A DNA stretch of 64,000 nucleotides from Acinetobacter larvae (lineage in GTDB: Bacteria; Pseudomonadota; Gammaproteobacteria; Pseudomonadales; Moraxellaceae). Shown piece by piece: positions 39,653-48,676 of the stretch. Within the stretch, counting starts at the first letter, position 1. Every line of letters begins with the position of its first letter. The notes beneath the pieces are model-generated. The model was not told the origin of the DNA. It was given only the letters and a program-made list of their open reading frames with translations, and searched no databases. The position numbers and the translations under genes are program-made. The DNA lies in NCBI RefSeq assembly GCF_001704115.1, contig NZ_CP016895.1:1922001-1986000 (forward strand), read 5' to 3'.

Positions 39653-40858
39653 TTATCCGGTGCGCACAGCACTCGCAGCAGTTTGCGTATCATCTTGTAC
39701 AATTTGAGCTTCTTTGCCTTCAGAAAGTCGGTCGATTCCTTCTAATACCACCCGTTCATTTGCATTAATCCCTGATAATACTTGGGTTTTCCCTTGTGAG
39801 CTGAGACCAAGTTTTAACATGCGGATTTCGGCTTTATTGTCTTTATTGATGATATAAACATAATCGCCTTTGGCACCGCGTTGAATGGCATCACTCGGAA
39901 CCTGAACGGCATTTTGAATGGTTTGCGCATTTAAACGTACATTGACAAATTGGTTGGGAAATAACACATCATCGTTATTCTCAAACACCGCCTTGAGCTT
40001 CAGTGTCCCCGTCGTCAAATCAATTTGATTATCTAAAGCTTGTACACGCCCCACAGCCAGTTGTTTGCTTTCACTACGATCCCAAGCAGATACCGTTAAT
40101 GCCTGTAATTTATTTTGTGCACGGACGACATCTAAGTAATTTTCCGCTACTGCAAACTGGACATAAATCGGATGGACTTGGGTAATGCTCAGCAATGCGG
40201 TGCTGTCATTGGCTTGTACCAAGTTGCCCACATCTTTTTGTCTAAAGCCTGCACGCCCCGCAACAGGTGCATAAATCTTGGTATAAGAAAGCTGTAACTT
40301 GGCTGCATCAACCTGTGCTTGATTGGCCTGAATCTGACCTTTGAGTTGATTGACGGTTGCCTGTTGTTGATCTAACTGCTGCTTGGCAATAGAGTCTTGT
40401 TTATACAACAGTTGATAACGCGATAATTCAGTCTGCGCATGATTGAGTTGAGCGATATTTTGCTGCAAATTACCTTGTGCTTGCGCCAAAGCCACTTGAA
40501 AAGGTGCTGGATCAATTTGGGCGAGCAGCTGCCCTTTGTTGACCTGCTGACCTTCTTGAAAATACAACTGCTGCAATACGCCAGACACCTGACTTTGGAC
40601 ATTGACCACTTGTGCGGGAACCACAGTACCAATAGCCTTGATTTGTAATTGCATATCACCACGCACCACGGGCGTCACCCGAACAGGTACTGGCTTCGCC
40701 CATTGACTATAACTTTGTGGTTTTTGCGCTTTGGACTTTTGCCAATAATTCCAAGCCAGCGCCGCCAAGCCAATGAGCAACAAAATGGCAATCAACCATT
40801 TTAGTTTGCCACGACGTGACGACGTTTGAGGTTCAAGGTTTAGGGGTTGCTCGCTCAT
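39653..40858 (-). CDS. mdtA: RND efflux periplasmic adaptor (MFP)
   Basis: A 401-residue membrane-fusion protein: N-terminal transmembrane anchor (LKWLIAILLLIGLAALAWNY), biotinyl-lipoyl hairpin (VNVQSQVSGVLQQLYFQEGQ, GQLLAQIDPAPFQVALAQA), a long coiled coil (QLNHAQTELSRYQLLYKQDS), a returning half (APVAGRAGFRQKDVGNLV) and a beta-barrel. First gene of the operon adaptor-permease-permease-outer-membrane lipoprotein, the layout of mdtABC/muxABC-opmB. No linked two-component system was seen, so regulation is unclear. Confidence 0.9.
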   Translation of the reverse strand: MSEQPLNLEPQTSSRRGKLKWLIAILLLIGLAALAWNYWQKSKAQKPQSYSQWAKPVPVRVTPVVRGDMQLQIKAIGTVVPAQVVNVQSQVSGVLQQLYFQEGQQVNKGQLLAQIDPAPFQVALAQAQGNLQQNIAQLNHAQTELSRYQLLYKQDSIAKQQLDQQQATVNQLKGQIQANQAQVDAAKLQLSYTKIYAPVAGRAGFRQKDVGNLVQANDSTALLSITQVHPIYVQFAVAENYLDVVRAQNKLQALTVSAWDRSESKQLAVGRVQALDNQIDLTTGTLKLKAVFENNDDVLFPNQFVNVRLNAQTIQNAVQVPSDAIQRGAKGDYVYIINKDNKAEIRMLKLGLSSQGKTQVLSGINANERVVLEGIDRLSEGKEAQIVQDDTQTAASAVRTG

Positions 40859-40866
40859 TACAGCCT

Positions 40867-41220
40867 CTATGTAAAAATTCTAAATAACTGAAGCCCTAAG
40901 GCAAAAATAACCGTGATCTGGGCGATATACCACACCCAACGTGGTCGATAAGACTGTATAAAAATAATAGCGCCGACCATCATGGTCGCTAGACCGCAAC
41001 TCGCAGTTAAACCAACGGCAAGCCCCCATGCGGCAACGCTTGCAAAGATTGACCCAGCCAAAAGCAGCCATGCTAGACCATAGCTCATACGAGACCATTG
41101 AGCAGACAGTGGCTGTTTTAGGGTCAGTTTGGCATTACGTTCCATGGCCAAATTAAATGCCATCATCGCTAGATACATACAACTGAGGGCAGTCAATATA
41201 TTCATCAGCTCAATACTCAT
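40867..41220 (-). CDS. DUF3325-family small membrane protein
   Basis: A 117-residue protein with three or four membrane helices (ILTALSCMYLAMMAFNLAM, YGLAWLLLAGSIFASVAAWGLAV, MMVGAIIFIQSYRP, IAQITVIFALGLQLFRIF). Its start overlaps the PepSY gene stop by 4 bp (ATGA). DUF3325 proteins occur in DUF3649-PepSY-DUF3325 iron-linked operons. It may assist the PepSY protein; function not proven. Only 8 bp before the adaptor gene mdtA, so efflux genes could be read through from the iron operon. Confidence 0.8.
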   Translation of the reverse strand: MSIELMNILTALSCMYLAMMAFNLAMERNAKLTLKQPLSAQWSRMSYGLAWLLLAGSIFASVAAWGLAVGLTASCGLATMMVGAIIFIQSYRPRWVWYIAQITVIFALGLQLFRIFT

Positions 41221-42902
41221 GATTCATCCTCAGAGGTCTTTGAACTAACAACATTTTTTGCTGCAGGCACGCGTTTTTTCGGTTGCGGTTTTTGTAAAAT
41301 AACAGCACGTTTGCGCCAAACGGCGTATGTCGCCCAAGCCAATAACAAACCGAACAAGAAAAAGCCGATATCAACACTGGCCAGCGCATAATCGCCATGT
41401 GCTAAGGTAACGCCTAAATGTCGCGCTGAGGTCAATACGTTCAAAATCGGCAAGAATAAATATGCCACTGCCGCCAGGCACAAAATTTCCAACCAAGCAC
41501 GCACGATTGGTCGACATAGCGCATAGATAAAGCACAACAATAAGCAGATATACATGCTGTGTACTTCCCACGCAGCACGCTCGGCAAAGTTTGCAGGAAT
41601 CAGACGATTAGCCCAGAAATATACGGCAATTGCCAAGGGTAAACCAGCAACTAAAGCAATATTGAGGCGTTCGACCAAAGCATGACCAAAAGTCATTTTG
41701 CCAGCCTTAATTTGTTTTGGACGACGCTTCACCGTCCAGAGCACCAAGCCCGTTGCAATCATGGCTGTACCCAACAAACCTGTAATGACATACAACACAC
41801 GCAGCAAGGGTGCAGCAAAGCTTCCTTCATGTAAACCCAAGACTGTACTACCGAATTGCATCGCAGCACGATCTTGATTAGATTGACCTTCTTGAATCTG
41901 TTGTCCCGTCGTTAAATTGAACTGTAACGAATCCCGACTACGAGCAACCTTGTCCGTATTGATCTTATAAAACTCAATTTTGGCCGGATCATTCGATTTG
42001 CTCGGATAAAGATTGATACTGCTGATTTGCTGTGGCCCCCATTGCTGCTGCACTTGCTGCAAAATCGGCATGATTTCCACAAACTGTTTAGCACTCTGTC
42101 CCAAGGGCTGAATTTTCTGCTGGTTTTGCTGAGAACTATAACGATTGCTCTGATACAACTCAGCATAATAACGATCACGCCCTTGATCACCAAAGCCATA
42201 GACCATTGGCATGCCCAGTGGCATATAGGCATTCAAGAAGAAGATCAAACCACTATAAGTGATCATGATATAAAAAGGTAAGGCAATGACACTCAACACA
42301 TTGTGCACATCTAGCCATGAGCGTTGCCCTTTTGCGGGTCTAAATGTAAAGAAATCTTTGAAGATTTTTTTGTGGGTAATCACGCCAGTGATAATCGCCA
42401 CAAACATAAACATGGTACATATGCCTACAATGCGGATCGCCCAATCATAGGGTAAATAATGCAGTGCATAATGCATCCGATACAAAGTAAAGCCGCCGCC
42501 TGTTTCTCGGGCTTTGACTTGGTCGGCTAAAGCCTGTCCAGTCTGTAGATCTAAAGCTTGTTGTTGATAACGCCCATAGCGCTGCCCCTCTTCCGCAGGC
42601 ATCGACCAGTTCACCGCAAACTCATCCTGACCACGATGCTTGCTCATGATACTGATGCCCCAGCGTTCAGCCTGTTGTGCTTGCGGATCAGTTTGCAAAA
42701 ACTGATAGGCCTTGCTCAACTGTTGTTCAACACTGGGAATATCATTACTGAGCAAAGCACGTTCTGGCTGCATCCAACGTGTCAGTTCAACTTGCACATA
42801 ACCTGCAGTACCCGTTAAAAATACAAAAAATAGTACCCAACCGACCACCAAGCCAGTCCAAGTATGCAACCATGCCATACATTGGCGAAATCCTTCCTTC
42901 AT
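41217..42902 (-). CDS. PepSY-associated membrane protein (PiuB-like)
   Basis: About 561 residues with four or five membrane helices and PepSY-type periplasmic regions: start MKEGFRQCMAWLHTWTGLVV, conserved HYALHYLPYDWAIRIVGI, DVHNVLSVIALPFYIMITYSG, LHEGSFAAPLLRVLYVITG. Such proteins (PiuB family) are thought to take part in reductive iron release or siderophore uptake in the inner membrane. Start fixed at 42902 by its ATGA overlap with the DUF3649 stop; the longer ORF to 43025 is inside that gene. Middle gene of a tightly overlapping three-gene operon. Confidence 0.9.
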   Translation of the reverse strand: MKEGFRQCMAWLHTWTGLVVGWVLFFVFLTGTAGYVQVELTRWMQPERALLSNDIPSVEQQLSKAYQFLQTDPQAQQAERWGISIMSKHRGQDEFAVNWSMPAEEGQRYGRYQQQALDLQTGQALADQVKARETGGGFTLYRMHYALHYLPYDWAIRIVGICTMFMFVAIITGVITHKKIFKDFFTFRPAKGQRSWLDVHNVLSVIALPFYIMITYSGLIFFLNAYMPLGMPMVYGFGDQGRDRYYAELYQSNRYSSQQNQQKIQPLGQSAKQFVEIMPILQQVQQQWGPQQISSINLYPSKSNDPAKIEFYKINTDKVARSRDSLQFNLTTGQQIQEGQSNQDRAAMQFGSTVLGLHEGSFAAPLLRVLYVITGLLGTAMIATGLVLWTVKRRPKQIKAGKMTFGHALVERLNIALVAGLPLAIAVYFWANRLIPANFAERAAWEVHSMYICLLLCFIYALCRPIVRAWLEILCLAAVAYLFLPILNVLTSARHLGVTLAHGDYALASVDIGFFLFGLLLAWATYAVWRKRAVILQKPQPKKRVPAAKNVVSSKTSEDES

Positions 42903-43210
42903 GCTGCCCCCCACAACTTCAGCAGCCAAACCAAGCAACCCAATCCCCCGATGAGCAAAATACTTAGACCGATACAATGTCGAATTTTCTTGATCGTAAA
43001 CATGCTCATAATAAAAACCAGCCAAATAATAAAACTCAATAAAGTGGCACTATAGGTTGCAATTGCCAGCTGAGTTGGGAAGAACAATGCGATTGCAGGG
43101 ATCGATAGATTGGCAATGATAAAACCCGCTATACTTGCCAGTAAAATGCGTGTTAAAACCTGCAATCGATAACCCAATTGATGCGGTGTATCAGCGTTTT
43201 TAAGCTTCAT
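42899..43210 (-). CDS. DUF3649-family small membrane protein
   Basis: A 103-residue protein with three hydrophobic segments (ILLASIAGFIIANLSIPAI, LAIATYSATLLSFIIWLVFI, CIGLSILLIGGLGCLVWLL). DUF3649 proteins are found upstream of PepSY/PiuB genes and called 'iron transporter' in databases. Stop codon overlaps the PepSY start (ATGA). First gene of the operon; its promoter region contains the Fur box shared with the divergent fecI gene. Confidence 0.8.
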   Translation of the reverse strand: MKLKNADTPHQLGYRLQVLTRILLASIAGFIIANLSIPAIALFFPTQLAIATYSATLLSFIIWLVFIMSMFTIKKIRHCIGLSILLIGGLGCLVWLLKLWGAA

Positions 43211-43342
43211 TAAAACTATTCACTCGATTAAGCACAGTAACGGCGTACTGCGAACATCCATTGCTATTTACTACTTAGACGGTTGAAAAGATGAAAAAGC
43301 TCAAATTAAATGTTGCGATTTGTAACTTCTCTCATTGCATAT

Positions 43343-43361
43343 GATAATGATTATTATTAAA
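43343..43361. promoter_or_regulatory. Fur box between the PepSY operon and fecI
   Basis: GATAATGATTATTATTAAA matches the 19-bp Fur consensus at about 16 positions. It lies 130 bp from the DUF3649 start and 80 bp from the sigma-factor start, so iron-loaded Fur could repress both divergent transcripts. Confidence 0.75.
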
Positions 43362-43440
43362 ATTCATAGTAAAAAAACCATATTTGCGCATTTATTTTAT
43401 ATTTTGGGGGAACGGTCAATCATGCGGGTGAGGAAAGTTT

Positions 43441-43953
43441 ATGAATATCGATGTTGATAAGCAACTTTGGTTCAGTCAAATTTATCAAACACATCAGAGT
43501 AACTTACTGGCGTGGTTTAAACACAAATTACAGCAACACCATCAATCTGAAGACCTAAGCCAAGAGGTTTTTTATCGGGCGCTCAAAAGTGACTATCATT
43601 TTCAGTTGATCAAAGAGCCACGTGCATGGCTGATGGGCATTGCAAAACATGTGATTATTGACCATTGGCGCCGTCAGCATATCGAGCGCTTATATCTAGA
43701 AGCCTTAGCACAGCTTCCTGAGCAATTCTATCCTTCGGTTGAGCATGAACTGTGTATTCGAGAAACACTCTATCAAGTACATCTGGTGTTAGAAAAAATC
43801 CCCCAGCGGGCTGCACGGGTATTTTTATTGTCGCAATTGGATGGGCTCAGTTATAAAGAGATCGCCGCACAATTGACCATTTCAGAGGCAACGGTCAAAA
43901 GAGATATGAAACAAGCTTTCTTAGCCTGCATAAGTCTTTATAATGAAGCGTAA
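43441..43953 (+). CDS. ECF sigma factor, FecI type
   Basis: A 170-residue sigma-70 family ECF factor with region 2 (WFKHKLQQHHQSEDLSQEVFYRALKS, EPRAWLMGIAKHVIIDHWRRQ) and region 4 (IPQRAARVFLLSQLDGLSYKEIAAQLTIS). FecI-type factors drive outer-membrane receptor genes when the receptor binds its siderophore, through the anti-sigma factor encoded next. Upstream Fur box. Probably the regulator of the receptor at 45087. Confidence 0.93.
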   Translation: MNIDVDKQLWFSQIYQTHQSNLLAWFKHKLQQHHQSEDLSQEVFYRALKSDYHFQLIKEPRAWLMGIAKHVIIDHWRRQHIERLYLEALAQLPEQFYPSVEHELCIRETLYQVHLVLEKIPQRAARVFLLSQLDGLSYKEIAAQLTISEATVKRDMKQAFLACISLYNEA

Positions 43954-43974
43954 TTTTATTTTAACGACTGCTTG

Positions 43975-44934
43975 ATGATGCCGAACAACTCAGCCCTTCC
44001 TACGCAAATCTTAGAACAAGCTGCAGATTGGATGGTGCTGTTGCACGCTGGAGATTTGAGCGAACAGCAATACCAGCAGTTTCTAAACTGGCAAGCGGCT
44101 GACCCACGCCATGCTCAAGCGATTCAGTATATTGAAAAAATGACTGCTGGTCTCGCACAACTTCCCGCACATTTTCAACCTGAGCAACTGCTAGAAGCCA
44201 AACATAGTTTTCATCAAATCAAGAAAAATATCGTATTCGGTCTTGCTGGGCTCTGTCTACTCGGTGGCACACTCTACCTCATACCTTGGGATAAATGGCA
44301 GGCAGATCAATATAGTGCGGTGGGGGAAATTAAAAGAATAAACTTAGCGGATGGTTCACAACTGATTTTGGCGAGTAACAGTTATATCAATATTCACTTT
44401 GACCAACAACAACGGCAAATTGAACTCATCTCTGGTGAAATTTACATCCAAACAGCCAAAGATCCACAACATCGCCCCTTTGTGGTCCGTACAGATCATG
44501 GTGATGTCACCGCACTCGGCACCCAATTTACAGTAAGACAAGATGATCGTGCCGTACAAAGTCAAGTCCATGTTTATCAGCATGCTGTGGCGATTCAACC
44601 CAAGCAACAACCGCACAGTCAGCGCATTGGCGCCGGACAATACGCACAATATGATGAACATCATGTCTCTACAGTACGTCAACTAAAAAACCAGCAACCT
44701 TATTGGACACAGCAATTGTTGGTGGTAGAACATTGGCCTTTAGACAAAGTACTCACCGAGCTCTATCGCTATAAGAAAGGCACGTATCTGCTTGATCCAC
44801 GCTTGGCAAAAATACCTGTATCGGGGGTATTCTCCCTCAAAGATATTGAACAAAGTCTGGAAGTACTCGCCTATCAGGAAAACCTAAGCTTAAACTTCTA
44901 TAGCCCCTATTTGTTACGTGTCCAACAAAAATGA
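43975..44934 (+). CDS. FecR-family anti-sigma/sigma regulator
   Basis: About 319 residues: N-terminal cytoplasmic DUF4880-like sigma-binding part (EQAADWMVLLHAGDLSEQQYQQFLNWQAADPRHAQA), one transmembrane segment (NIVFGLAGLCLLGGTLYLI), then the periplasmic FecR domain (FVVRTDHGDVTALGTQFTVRQD). It relays the state of the TonB receptor's STN domain to the sigma factor. An upstream TTG at 43972 and a second ATG at 43978 are alternatives. It follows fecI by ~20 bp, clearly an operon. Confidence 0.93.
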   Translation: MMPNNSALPTQILEQAADWMVLLHAGDLSEQQYQQFLNWQAADPRHAQAIQYIEKMTAGLAQLPAHFQPEQLLEAKHSFHQIKKNIVFGLAGLCLLGGTLYLIPWDKWQADQYSAVGEIKRINLADGSQLILASNSYINIHFDQQQRQIELISGEIYIQTAKDPQHRPFVVRTDHGDVTALGTQFTVRQDDRAVQSQVHVYQHAVAIQPKQQPHSQRIGAGQYAQYDEHHVSTVRQLKNQQPYWTQQLLVVEHWPLDKVLTELYRYKKGTYLLDPRLAKIPVSGVFSLKDIEQSLEVLAYQENLSLNFYSPYLLRVQQK

Positions 44935-45086
44935 TGGCTCAAAGCAGCAAAACATTCGTTATAAAATATTTACTTTAAATACCATATAAACAAATACTTA
45001 AACCAAAGCACCAATCAAGATCTAAAAAAAATTGAACCAAAATTAAAAATTTTTGAGCTGTTTTTCACTTTGCTTCGACTTAGCAT

Positions 45087-47636
45087 ATGAAAGTACATGA
45101 TATGAGCAAACTCATGAAACAACGTCAAAACACAACAACATTAGCCATTGCGATTCGTGCGGTCTTATCGGGTCTACCGCTTGCAATGCTCTGTATCACA
45201 ACAAATGCCAGTTATGCGGCAACTGTACAAACTATTTCTATCAGCAACAGCACTTTAGATAAAGCCTTACAACAATTAGCGATTCAGACCGGTAGCACAC
45301 TGAGTTATGATGCAAACCGTTTGGCTAAATTGCAGAGCCCCCAGCTACAAGGGCAATATTCTGTTGAACAAGCGCTGCAGCTTCTCTTAGAACCGCATCA
45401 ATTACGTTGGGTACGGCTCAATAATGGCGGTTATAGCATTCAGCCCATACCAAACCATGCCAATCAAATCGTACAACTTGAAACCATCAACCTAACAGCT
45501 CAGCAAAAAAATGCAGCGCAATCCAATGCAGTAACGACTGACAGTGATGTTGCGGCACTGCCAACCATTACCTTGTCTGCCCGCTCTGCCCTCACCACCG
45601 AAGGTACTGGGCTTTATACCGCACAAGCAACCACAGCATCCAATGGTCTAGCCCTCAGCCTGAAGCAAACACCGCAATTGGTCAGTGTTTTGACACGACA
45701 ACAAATGGAAGATCAGAACATTAGTTTACTTACCGAAGTCGCCAGTCAAACGGCTGGGCTGTCTTTAAACCAAGTGGGTACTGCAGGTACTGACAGCTCC
45801 CATATCTATGCGCGTGGGAAAAAAGTAGATAACTATCTATTAGATGGTGTCAAACTCTTAAACTCTTATAGCAGCATTTTCCAAAGTCAGGACATGGCAT
45901 TATTTGACCGTGTAGAAGTCGTGCGTGGTGCAAATGGCTTAATGACAGGTGCAGGTTCAGCCAGTGCCAGTATGAACATGGTGCGTAAAAAACCTTTTGA
46001 AGATTTAAAAGCATCCGTCACGCTAAGTGCTGGTTCATGGGATAAATACCGCAGTGAAGTTGATGTATCTAGCCCACTCAATGCCGAGGGGACGGTGCGT
46101 GGGCGCATGGTACTCGCCTATCAAACAGCTAATTCCTATATCGACCGCGCTGATGAAGAACGTAAAATTGCTTATGCTGTGGTTGAAGCAGACTTGACAC
46201 CACAAACCAAAGCCAGTTTAGGTGCTAGTTTTCAGCAGATTTATTTACATGGTATCGCCAGTCGTGGGCTACCTTCGTATTATCAAGATGGTGCTTTAAT
46301 TGACTGGTCACGTTCCCGTTCTGCCGCAGCAGACTGGACCTATTCAGATCGCAGTACCACCGCCTACTTCGCCGATATCGAACATCACTTCAATGAACGC
46401 TGGAGCTTAAAAGGTGTGGTATCGCGTACTATTACCGATTCAGATGAAGTGGTTGGTTATGCCTACAACACAGATGGCGTAGAACGTGAAACCGGTAAAG
46501 GCGTAATCATGTACGCGACACGTTGGGTGTATAAACCCACACAAGATTTATTTAACCTCACCTTAAATGGCTCTTTTGATCTTTGGAATCAAAGCCATGA
46601 TATCGTTATGGGCACAACTTATAGTAAAAGTGAAAGTCAGCGCCCAAGTTATAGTGGCTGGAATAATAATTTCACTTGGGACAGCCACATTGATGATATC
46701 TTTAGCTGGGATGGTCGCCGTCCAGCTCGTCCAGAAACCATGATCAGTGGTTGGTATGGTACCAATGAACATAATTTATCGGCCTTTAGTACGGTACGCT
46801 TTAAAATTATTGACCCATTGGCCGTTATTTTAGGTGCACGTGTTGAAAACTGGGATCGTAAAATCTCAAGTTATGATCAGAAGACCGATCAACTTGACAT
46901 CAAAAAACTCAAAGAAACCGGTAAAGTGACGCCCTATTTTGGCATCACCTATGATCTCACAGATCATTGGACTGCATATGCCAGCTATACCAATATTTTT
47001 GCGCCACAAAACTATAAAAATGAAGCTGGCGACTATTTAGATCCATTGCTGGGTAACAGTACCGAACTGGGGATCAAAGGTGAGTTTTTTGATAATCAAC
47101 TCAATATTGGTGCAGCAATCTATCAGACTAAAGAAGACAACTTGGCCGTTGCGATCACGGATGTCAAAGCACCAGACGGTTCACAAGCTTATCGTGCAGA
47201 ATCTGGTAGTAAAAGTCGCGGTTTTGAAGTTGAAGCCACAGGAAAAATCAGTAATGCATGGCAAATTTCCAGCAGTTTTAGTCGTAATCTTAGCGAAGAT
47301 AATAAAGGTGACTCACTCAATAGCCAGATTCCTAAAAATACTGCCAAGTTATTTAGTACCTACCAATTGCCATACTTTGACGATGCATTAACCATTGGTG
47401 CTGGTGTACGCTGGCAAAGTCAAATCTATAATGACAATCAAGGACCATTTAAAACACGTTTTACCCAAGGCAGTTACGCGTTGGTCGACCTCATGGCGCG
47501 TTATAAAGTCTCAGACAGTTTAGTCCTTAACCTTAATGTCAATAATCTGTTCAATGAAAAATATTATCTCACAGCTGGCAATAGCTATTATGGCGCTCCG
47601 ACCAATTTTAATGTTGCATTAAAATATAACTGGTAA
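45087..47636 (+). CDS. TonB-dependent siderophore receptor with STN domain
   Basis: An 849-residue outer-membrane receptor: signal peptide ending SYAATV, an STN signalling domain (SISNSTLDKALQQLAIQTGS to about residue 130), a plug (RQQMEDQNISLLTEVASQ, VEVVRGANGLMTGAGSAS) and a 22-stranded barrel ending NVALKYNW. Motifs resemble FhuE/FpvA-type ferric-siderophore receptors. Needs TonB energy. The STN domain and preceding fecI-fecR pair indicate ligand-induced autoregulation. In-frame ATGs at 45102 and 45114 are possible starts. Ligand unknown. Confidence 0.95.
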   Translation: MKVHDMSKLMKQRQNTTTLAIAIRAVLSGLPLAMLCITTNASYAATVQTISISNSTLDKALQQLAIQTGSTLSYDANRLAKLQSPQLQGQYSVEQALQLLLEPHQLRWVRLNNGGYSIQPIPNHANQIVQLETINLTAQQKNAAQSNAVTTDSDVAALPTITLSARSALTTEGTGLYTAQATTASNGLALSLKQTPQLVSVLTRQQMEDQNISLLTEVASQTAGLSLNQVGTAGTDSSHIYARGKKVDNYLLDGVKLLNSYSSIFQSQDMALFDRVEVVRGANGLMTGAGSASASMNMVRKKPFEDLKASVTLSAGSWDKYRSEVDVSSPLNAEGTVRGRMVLAYQTANSYIDRADEERKIAYAVVEADLTPQTKASLGASFQQIYLHGIASRGLPSYYQDGALIDWSRSRSAAADWTYSDRSTTAYFADIEHHFNERWSLKGVVSRTITDSDEVVGYAYNTDGVERETGKGVIMYATRWVYKPTQDLFNLTLNGSFDLWNQSHDIVMGTTYSKSESQRPSYSGWNNNFTWDSHIDDIFSWDGRRPARPETMISGWYGTNEHNLSAFSTVRFKIIDPLAVILGARVENWDRKISSYDQKTDQLDIKKLKETGKVTPYFGITYDLTDHWTAYASYTNIFAPQNYKNEAGDYLDPLLGNSTELGIKGEFFDNQLNIGAAIYQTKEDNLAVAITDVKAPDGSQAYRAESGSKSRGFEVEATGKISNAWQISSSFSRNLSEDNKGDSLNSQIPKNTAKLFSTYQLPYFDDALTIGAGVRWQSQIYNDNQGPFKTRFTQGSYALVDLMARYKVSDSLVLNLNVNNLFNEKYYLTAGNSYYGAPTNFNVALKYNW

Positions 47637-47662
47637 AGCCTGAAGCTGTTTTAACTTCTCCA

Positions 47663-47698
47663 CCATAAAATCAGGCGAACTGTCGTTTGATTTTATGG
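47663..47698 (+). terminator. rho-independent terminator after the receptor gene
   Basis: CCATAAAATCA (47663-47673) pairs with TGATTTTATGG (47688-47698), followed by TTTATG, 27 bp after the stop. Confidence 0.75.
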
Positions 47699-47748
47699 TT
47701 TATGATTCTAAATTTAACAATCTGCAAATAACTTACTTTTAAACAGCA

Positions 47749-47790
47749 CAAGGCTTTGTTAAACTTCAATTGAAGCCTTGATATTTTTTA
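47749..47790. terminator. second terminator before the CRISPR array
   Basis: CAAGGCTT (47749) pairs with AAGCCTTG (47773) followed by ATATTTTTT. It separates the receptor transcript from the array. Confidence 0.7.
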
Positions 47791-47892
47791 AAATAAAATC
47801 AAAAGCTTACAAAATATCTTTTCATTGAAGTATTTTGACTCATTAACAAGCTAAATATTGAATAAATAGAGTGTAATTTGATTTATATTCCA
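47791..47892 (+). promoter_or_regulatory. putative CRISPR leader
   Basis: About 100 bp of AT-rich sequence immediately upstream of the first repeat in the orientation expected for type I-F arrays (repeats running GTTCA...GAAG left to right). It begins after the second terminator. Whether it carries a promoter or integration signals is not shown. Confidence 0.4.
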
Positions 47893-48100
47893 GTTCACCA
47901 TCGCACTGATGGTTTAGAAGAGTACGTCACATCGAAACCTCTCATGAGTATCGTTCACCATCGCACTGATGGTTTAGAAGAAATCAACGACCATCCCTTC
48001 ATGACCTACGTGGTTCACCATCGCACTGATGGTTTAGAAGGTATCTTGTTCATTCAATTTTGATGAGCTTGGGTTCACCATCGCACTGATGGTTTAGAAG
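47893..48100 (+). CRISPR. orphan mini-CRISPR array, type I-F-like: 4 repeats, 3 spacers
   Basis: Four identical 28-bp repeats at 47893-47920, 47953-47980, 48013-48040 and 48073-48100, each starting GTTCACCATC and ending GGTTTAGAAG, are separated by three different 32-bp spacers (47921-47952, 47981-48012, 48041-48072). The 28/32 spacing, the GTTCA start, the AGAA-type end and a short internal palindrome (ACCATC-GCACT-GATGGT) match type I-F. Unlike typical I-F repeats the last base is G in every copy and the stem sequence is different. No cas gene is in the window. An ORF reading through the repeats (HHRTDGLEE) is an artefact. Confidence 0.92.
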
Positions 48101-48171
48101 AAACGTAACATTTTTCTATAATGAGATTATATGTTTACCTTCTAGCAAAATATTGCTTAGGCTATTTATAA

Positions 48172-48282
48172 TCACTGCTGTAAATATTGAATCACAGCAT
48201 CTAAACGCGCATAAAACCCTTGATGTTTACGCCACAGCAGATGATAAGCAAAGGTCCAATCCAGCAAGGTGCATAGCCAAAT
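48172..48282 (-). pseudogene. C-terminal remnant, glutathione-S-transferase-like
   Basis: Read leftward from 48282 the frame gives IWLCTLLDWTFAYHLLWRKH... ending VIQYLQQ and a stop at 48172-48174, 36 codons. The ADIW-L-LDW type pattern resembles the C-terminus of glutathione S-transferases. An in-frame TAG immediately precedes it and no N-terminal part is found, so it is a decayed fragment. Identification is by pattern only. Confidence 0.4.
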
Positions 48283-48638
48283 CTATGGTCTATATGCAAA
48301 TCGACAAAGCAACCTGTAAATGGGTCTGTAAATGCAATTATGGATGCTGTGCAATGGTTTTGCTCATAGCCGAATGGCTTCAATGGCGTTATTCAGCCTC
48401 TTTACTAAAACTGCAACAATCTATCGTTTTTACAAAAAGTTCTATGCCTTTGAAACACTCAGCACACACAAACTTCTGCTTTGCTGTGCACGCAACATCA
48501 TTCTAAATTCTAAACTTTAACACTGCATGTAATGACCAGCTGAGAATACCTTTCTGCACAAAGTGCCATCCATGTAAATCATACAATCACAGTAAATTTA
48601 ACTTTTTGATAGATTTTAAGTATTAAAGCTTATAGGCT

Positions 48639-48657
48639 AATGAGAATGGTTTTTATT
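48639..48657. promoter_or_regulatory. weak Fur-box-like site upstream of the siderophore-interacting protein gene
   Basis: AATGAGAATGGTTTTTATT lies ~20 bp before the start at 48677. It resembles a degenerate Fur site and fits the gene's function; the match is imperfect. Confidence 0.3.
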
Positions 48658-48676
48658 TATAAGCTGGAGTCCACTA

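Noticed and set aside
47878..48063. An ORF with repeated HHRTDGLEE peptides
   Set aside because: It is the CRISPR repeats read as codons; the 28/32 spacing shifts frame only by chance and no ribosome-binding site exists.
48153..48506. A 117-codon plus-strand ORF
   Set aside because: No motif, poor composition, and it is antisense to a recognisable GST-like relic.
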